Shown: one piece after another, positions 60,901 to 64,000 of the stretch
Layout: the number at the start of each line of letters is the position of its first letter
Position numbering within the stretch: position 1 is the stretch's first letter
DNA from: Emergomyces orientalis
Lineage: Eukaryota > Ascomycota > Eurotiomycetes > Onygenales > Ajellomycetaceae
DNA: 64,000 nt
Reading direction: 5' to 3'
Assembly (NCBI GenBank): GCA_002110485.1
Contig: MOWL01000067.1
Span: 310,001 to 374,000, forward strand
Notes under the pieces: generated by a model
Databases searched by the model: none
What the model was told of the DNA's origin: nothing
Seen by the model: only the letters and a program-made list of their open reading frames with translations
Translations under genes and position numbers: made by a program

Positions 60901-61053
60901 CACGCTTCCCTCCCCAGCTTGAGTGATGTACATTGAAGTCTTCTAGCATTATTATCTCTGCTTGTTGCACAGGTGTCTCATGATTACATGCTTGTGTGCT
61001 TGTCTTCTGATTCTGCATCTGTAGCAACACCTCTGTCTCTTTCATCATTATCT

Positions 61054-61066
61054 GTAGTTGCAGAAT
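61054..61066 (+). repeat. Left target-site duplication of LINE-B
   Basis: GTAGTTGCAGAAT recurs exactly at 63831-63843. In copy 1 the matching reverse-complement site exists once, near 7238-7250. Confidence 0.9.
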
Positions 61067-63438
61067 CTGGTATAGTTCTTGTAAAACCAAATAGAAAAGC
61101 TACTATGCCAAAGTCTTATAGAATTATATCACTTTTGAATTGCTTGGGAAAAATTCTTGAAAAAATAATAGCAACAAGATTATCATATCTAGGCTCAATC
61201 ACTGATTTATTATATAATGATCAAATGGGTGGCAGAAAACAAAATTCTGCAATAGATACAGTTTTATCAATAATTCATGATATTCAAATGGCAAAAAATG
61301 AAGGCTTAGTTACAACAGCTGCTTTTATTGATATAAAAGGTGCTTTTGATCATGTTTCAAAGAATAAGCTAATAATTATTCTTCAAGAGATGAAACTACC
61401 AAAAGCATTAATAAAGTGGGTTATATGTTTTATGTCAAAAAGATATATTCAACTACTTTTTGACTCATTAAAGCAAGATATTACTGAAATTGAAATAGGA
61501 GTTCCTCAGGGGTCTCCAGTCTCACCAATTCTATTTGCTATATATACAAAAAATCTATTCAAAGATAGAGAAATGGAGATAGTGAGATCTCCTAGCTATG
61601 TTGATGATATAGGTCTGATTTTCAGCTCAAGAACAATAAAAGAAAATTGTGAAAATATTGAAAAAGCTGCGCAAGAGATATTTAATAGAGGAGATTTAAA
61701 CCTAATTCAATTTGATATGGAAAAAACTGAATTAATTCACTTTTTTCCAAAAAGATATGAAAAGGAAATAAGTTTAAATCTATTAAATCAAGAAATAAAG
61801 CCTAAATCAGTTGTAAGATGGCTAGGAATCTGGCTGGATTCAAAACTCAATTTTAAATCTCATATTCAAAAAAGAATGGCTCAAGCTGAAAGAGTTTTAA
61901 ATAGTATAATACAACTTTCTAATACTGAAAGGGGTTTATCATTTCAAGCTATGAGACAGCTATACATTGCATGTATAGCATCTATTTCTGATTATGATGT
62001 CCAGATATGGTGGAAGAACCAGAAACACTTCATAGATAAGTTTCAAAAATTGCAGAATACAGCTTTAAGAAGAATTCTGGGAGCTTTCAAAACCTCTCCA
62101 TGTAGAGCTATGGAAATAGAAGCTTCTATATCACCTCCTGAAATAAGATTTGAGAAGATATACAAGAATTATGCACTGAGAATCATGAAAATGCCAGATA
62201 TTCATTCAATTAGAAAAAGAATATCTACATCTTATTCTCCAATTCAATCTGGAAATGACTTAGATTGGAATAGATATCTAGATTGGAATGAAAGTCAAGA
62301 AAATCAAGAAAATGAGAGAAATAGAAAAAAAATTCCTTCTCAACTATATAGAGTATGCTCAATGATTAAAGATGAGTTCTCCTCATTAAATATTGAAAAG
62401 ATTGAACATGAAAAGCTATATTCATGAAAAGAAAAACTAGGCTCAATGATTTCAATTGAAATAAGTGCATTATCAAAACCAGAAGAAGCTGAGAATCATA
62501 AAAGAATAATAGAGAAAATTGATTTTAAAAAGTCAATTCTAATCTATTCAGATGGTTCAATGAATGAAAATAAAGGCCTAGAAGCTGGAATAGCATATAC
62601 AGAAGATAATTACAAATATACATCAGATTCATGGAATATTGGAAATGAATGTGAAGTATTTGATGCTGAATTATATGCTATTATGAAAGTTTTTAAACTG
62701 ATAGAAATAAAAGCTTCAAAAAGAAAAGATATGAAAGAAGCATGGATTTTTTCAGATAGTCAAGCAGCTTTGAAAAGAATTCAAAAGAATGAAATTCATA
62801 ATGATCAAATGAATATAGAAGTAATTCTAAAGATATGCAAAAGAATTCAATTAAAATATAAGACAAAGATATATCTGAGCTGGGTTCCTGCTCATATAAA
62901 TATACATGGAAATGAGCTTGCTGATGAAGCAGCAAAGAAAGGAACAGAACTAAATATTGCAAGTTCAAAAATAGTTTCATGGTCTTTTATTAAAAGAAAG
63001 ATAAAAGAGAATTGCTTAGAAAAATGGCATAAAATATGAGAAAAACAAAGAAAAAGTCCTCACTATCTTAGATTTGAAACTAAATCTAAATGGAAATCAT
63101 GCTCTATTAAGTGCAAGAAGAAGCTTTTCTTCTCAATCATTCAATTGAAACTAGATCATGGCTATTTCAAATCTTATTTGAAAAGAATATCTGATATTGA
63201 AAGTGAAAATTGTGAATATTGTGACTCTCTTGAAGACCCAGAACATATCTTAATGAATTGCTCATTAAATCAAGAACTTAGAGCTGAACTGAGATATAAA
63301 TATAAGCTGAGAGAAATGAATATGAAACTACTATTTTCAACTGAAATAGACAGTCAATATTTAATTGATTTTCTCAATGAAACTCAAATAGCTACTAGAA
63401 ATCAATTCTATTTCAAAGATGAAAATATAAATGAATGA
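61067..63438 (+). pseudogene. LINE-B ORF2 3' part: reverse transcriptase, RNase H, zinc knuckle
   Basis: One reading frame runs the whole length, broken only by TGA at 62425-62427 and 63037-63039. Reverse transcriptase: YRIISLLNCLGKILEKIIA, AFIDIKGAFDHVS, GVPQGSPVSPILFAIYT and SYVDDIGLIFSS, so the catalytic YVDD is intact. The thumb has LGIWLDSKLNFKSHIQKRM. RNase H (62540-62940): IYSDGSMNENKG, AELYAIMK, FSDSQAALKRIQ and WVPAHINIHGNELADEAAKK, holding the D-E-D-D catalytic set. A CCHC knuckle CEYCDSLEDPEHILMNC ends it near 63210-63260. The open frame begins upstream, in antisense LINE-A sequence at 60973, by chance. Trp codons TGG are still used elsewhere in the frame. Confidence 0.85.
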
Positions 63439-63830
63439 GAATCTGAAATATTCTTTATAAAAACTGCTAGATATTATATAATATCTCACTATTTCTTTTG
63501 TGTTAGAGTCTGTCTTTTATTTCCTTTGTATTCATGTCATGAGTTATTTTGTCTATCATTAATTTATTTTCTTTGTAATCACTTGAAAATTATATGAAAA
63601 AAGAGAATATAAATAATCTTTAAAGATATTTATAAATAAATAAAAAAAAGAAAAATCAATTTGCTGACTATTCTGGGCTGGAATTTAAGTATTGCAAGTG
63701 CTATTTGTTTGAAGAAAAAATGTATAGTAATTAGTTTTAAAGTTAGAAAAATCCTGAGACTCTTTGAGTCTCAGGTAGATATCATAGTCTCTGACTGCAT
63801 ATATATCTATAATTGAAGAATAATAATAAT
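61067..63830 (+). mobile_element. LINE-B, 5'-truncated non-LTR retrotransposon nested in LINE-A copy 3
   Basis: A 2.76-kb insertion with a perfect 13-bp target-site duplication. It ends in AATAATAATAAT, like LINE-A. It starts inside the reverse transcriptase, so 5' truncation by incomplete reverse transcription is likely. It is of a different family from LINE-A: it has an RNase H domain, and its protein resembles LINE-A only in general motifs. It is extremely AT-rich and I see almost no CpG. Confidence 0.9.
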
Positions 63831-63843
63831 GTAGTTGCAGAAT
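63831..63843 (+). repeat. Right target-site duplication of LINE-B
   Basis: Exact copy of 61054-61066, after which LINE-A copy 3 continues. Confidence 0.9.
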
Positions 63844-64000
63844 GGGGGAGTCCTCAGGCACCATTGTGTAGCTGCCTGGCGGGGTGGCATAGACATTGAG
63901 TATTAGCACTGAGCCCTTTACTGTGATGATAGTTAACAGTATCATGTATCTTGTTACTGCTCTAATCTTTCATGTCTCTGCTGCCAGTCTTTTGTTGATG

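Larger units (their letters stand above)
57407..64000 (-). mobile_element. LINE-A copy 3, minus strand, interrupted twice, runs off the window
   Basis: The (ATT)n run at 57407-57424 is the 3' tail in reverse. From there the sequence matches the reverse complement of copy 1. It passes through the reverse transcriptase (59235-60190 holds FVDNINILAYSDS and SLNISEAYNRVL in frames) to the endonuclease near 60900. It resumes at 63831-64000 after a nested LINE-B and leaves the window around codon 75 of ORF2. It also carries a 331-bp insertion near its 3' end. It is strongly AT-biased and CpG-poor, like copy 1. Confidence 0.88.

Noticed and set aside
5509..63438. TGA read as tryptophan in the LINEs (alternative code)
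   Set aside because: TGG is still used as Trp in the same frames, host genes use TGA as stop, and some TAA/TAG stops and an FVDN catalytic change occur. Mutation explains it better.
1..64000. CRISPR arrays, operons, bacterial-type signals and rRNA genes
   Set aside because: None seen, and the window is clearly eukaryotic with spliced genes.

Overview
This is a filamentous ascomycete nuclear sequence. Protein family membership, short introns (about 50-80 nt, GT-AG), long AT-rich gene-poor stretches and CpG-poor mutated LINE elements point to a Eurotiomycete, and Onygenales is my best guess (an inference; no rRNA or other marker gene is present). All gene models were built by hand from reading frames and splice sites. 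Every intact model closes in frame across its exons.

Layout: (1) 10-3024 (-), a Zn2Cys6 transcription factor resembling the yeast glucose-sensing repressor Rgt1. (2) 5390-10557, a mutated LINE with its target-site duplication, then about 6 kb without genes. (3) 16.9-41.6 kb, a housekeeping block: a copper-fist regulator of AceA type (+), PEX11 (+), a Git1-like glycerophosphodiester transporter (-), alanine aminotransferase (-), the proteasome lid subunit Rpn7 (-), an eroded ankyrin-repeat locus (-), ATP-dependent PEP carboxykinase (+) and an RBR-type E3 ligase (+). (4) 43921-44534 (+), a small secreted protein with eight cysteines in hydrophobin order. (5) 46487-51895, a second and less eroded LINE of the same family. 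(6) 54503-55667 (+), a mitochondrial 2-oxoglutarate/malate-type carrier. (7) 57407-64000, a third LINE-A copy on the minus strand. It carries a 331-bp solo-LTR-like insertion and a 2.76-kb LINE of another family.

Several genes of the central block belong to growth on non-sugar carbon: PEP carboxykinase, alanine aminotransferase, PEX11 and, at a distance, the organic-acid carrier. From memory, A. fumigatus carries acuF, pex11, an alanine aminotransferase and aceA close together on chromosome 6, so part of this block may be ancestral order; this needs checking.

The points most worth a second look are these. Alanine aminotransferase seems built to give mitochondrial and cytosolic proteins from one locus, with the cytosolic start codon sitting in the last bases of the leader intron. 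The three LINE-A copies and the nested LINE-B have coding frames broken mainly by TGA at Trp or Arg positions, almost without frameshifts. A 3'-end hairpin is kept by paired changes among the three LINE-A copies. A hydrophobin-like secreted protein lies alone in a gene-poor stretch.
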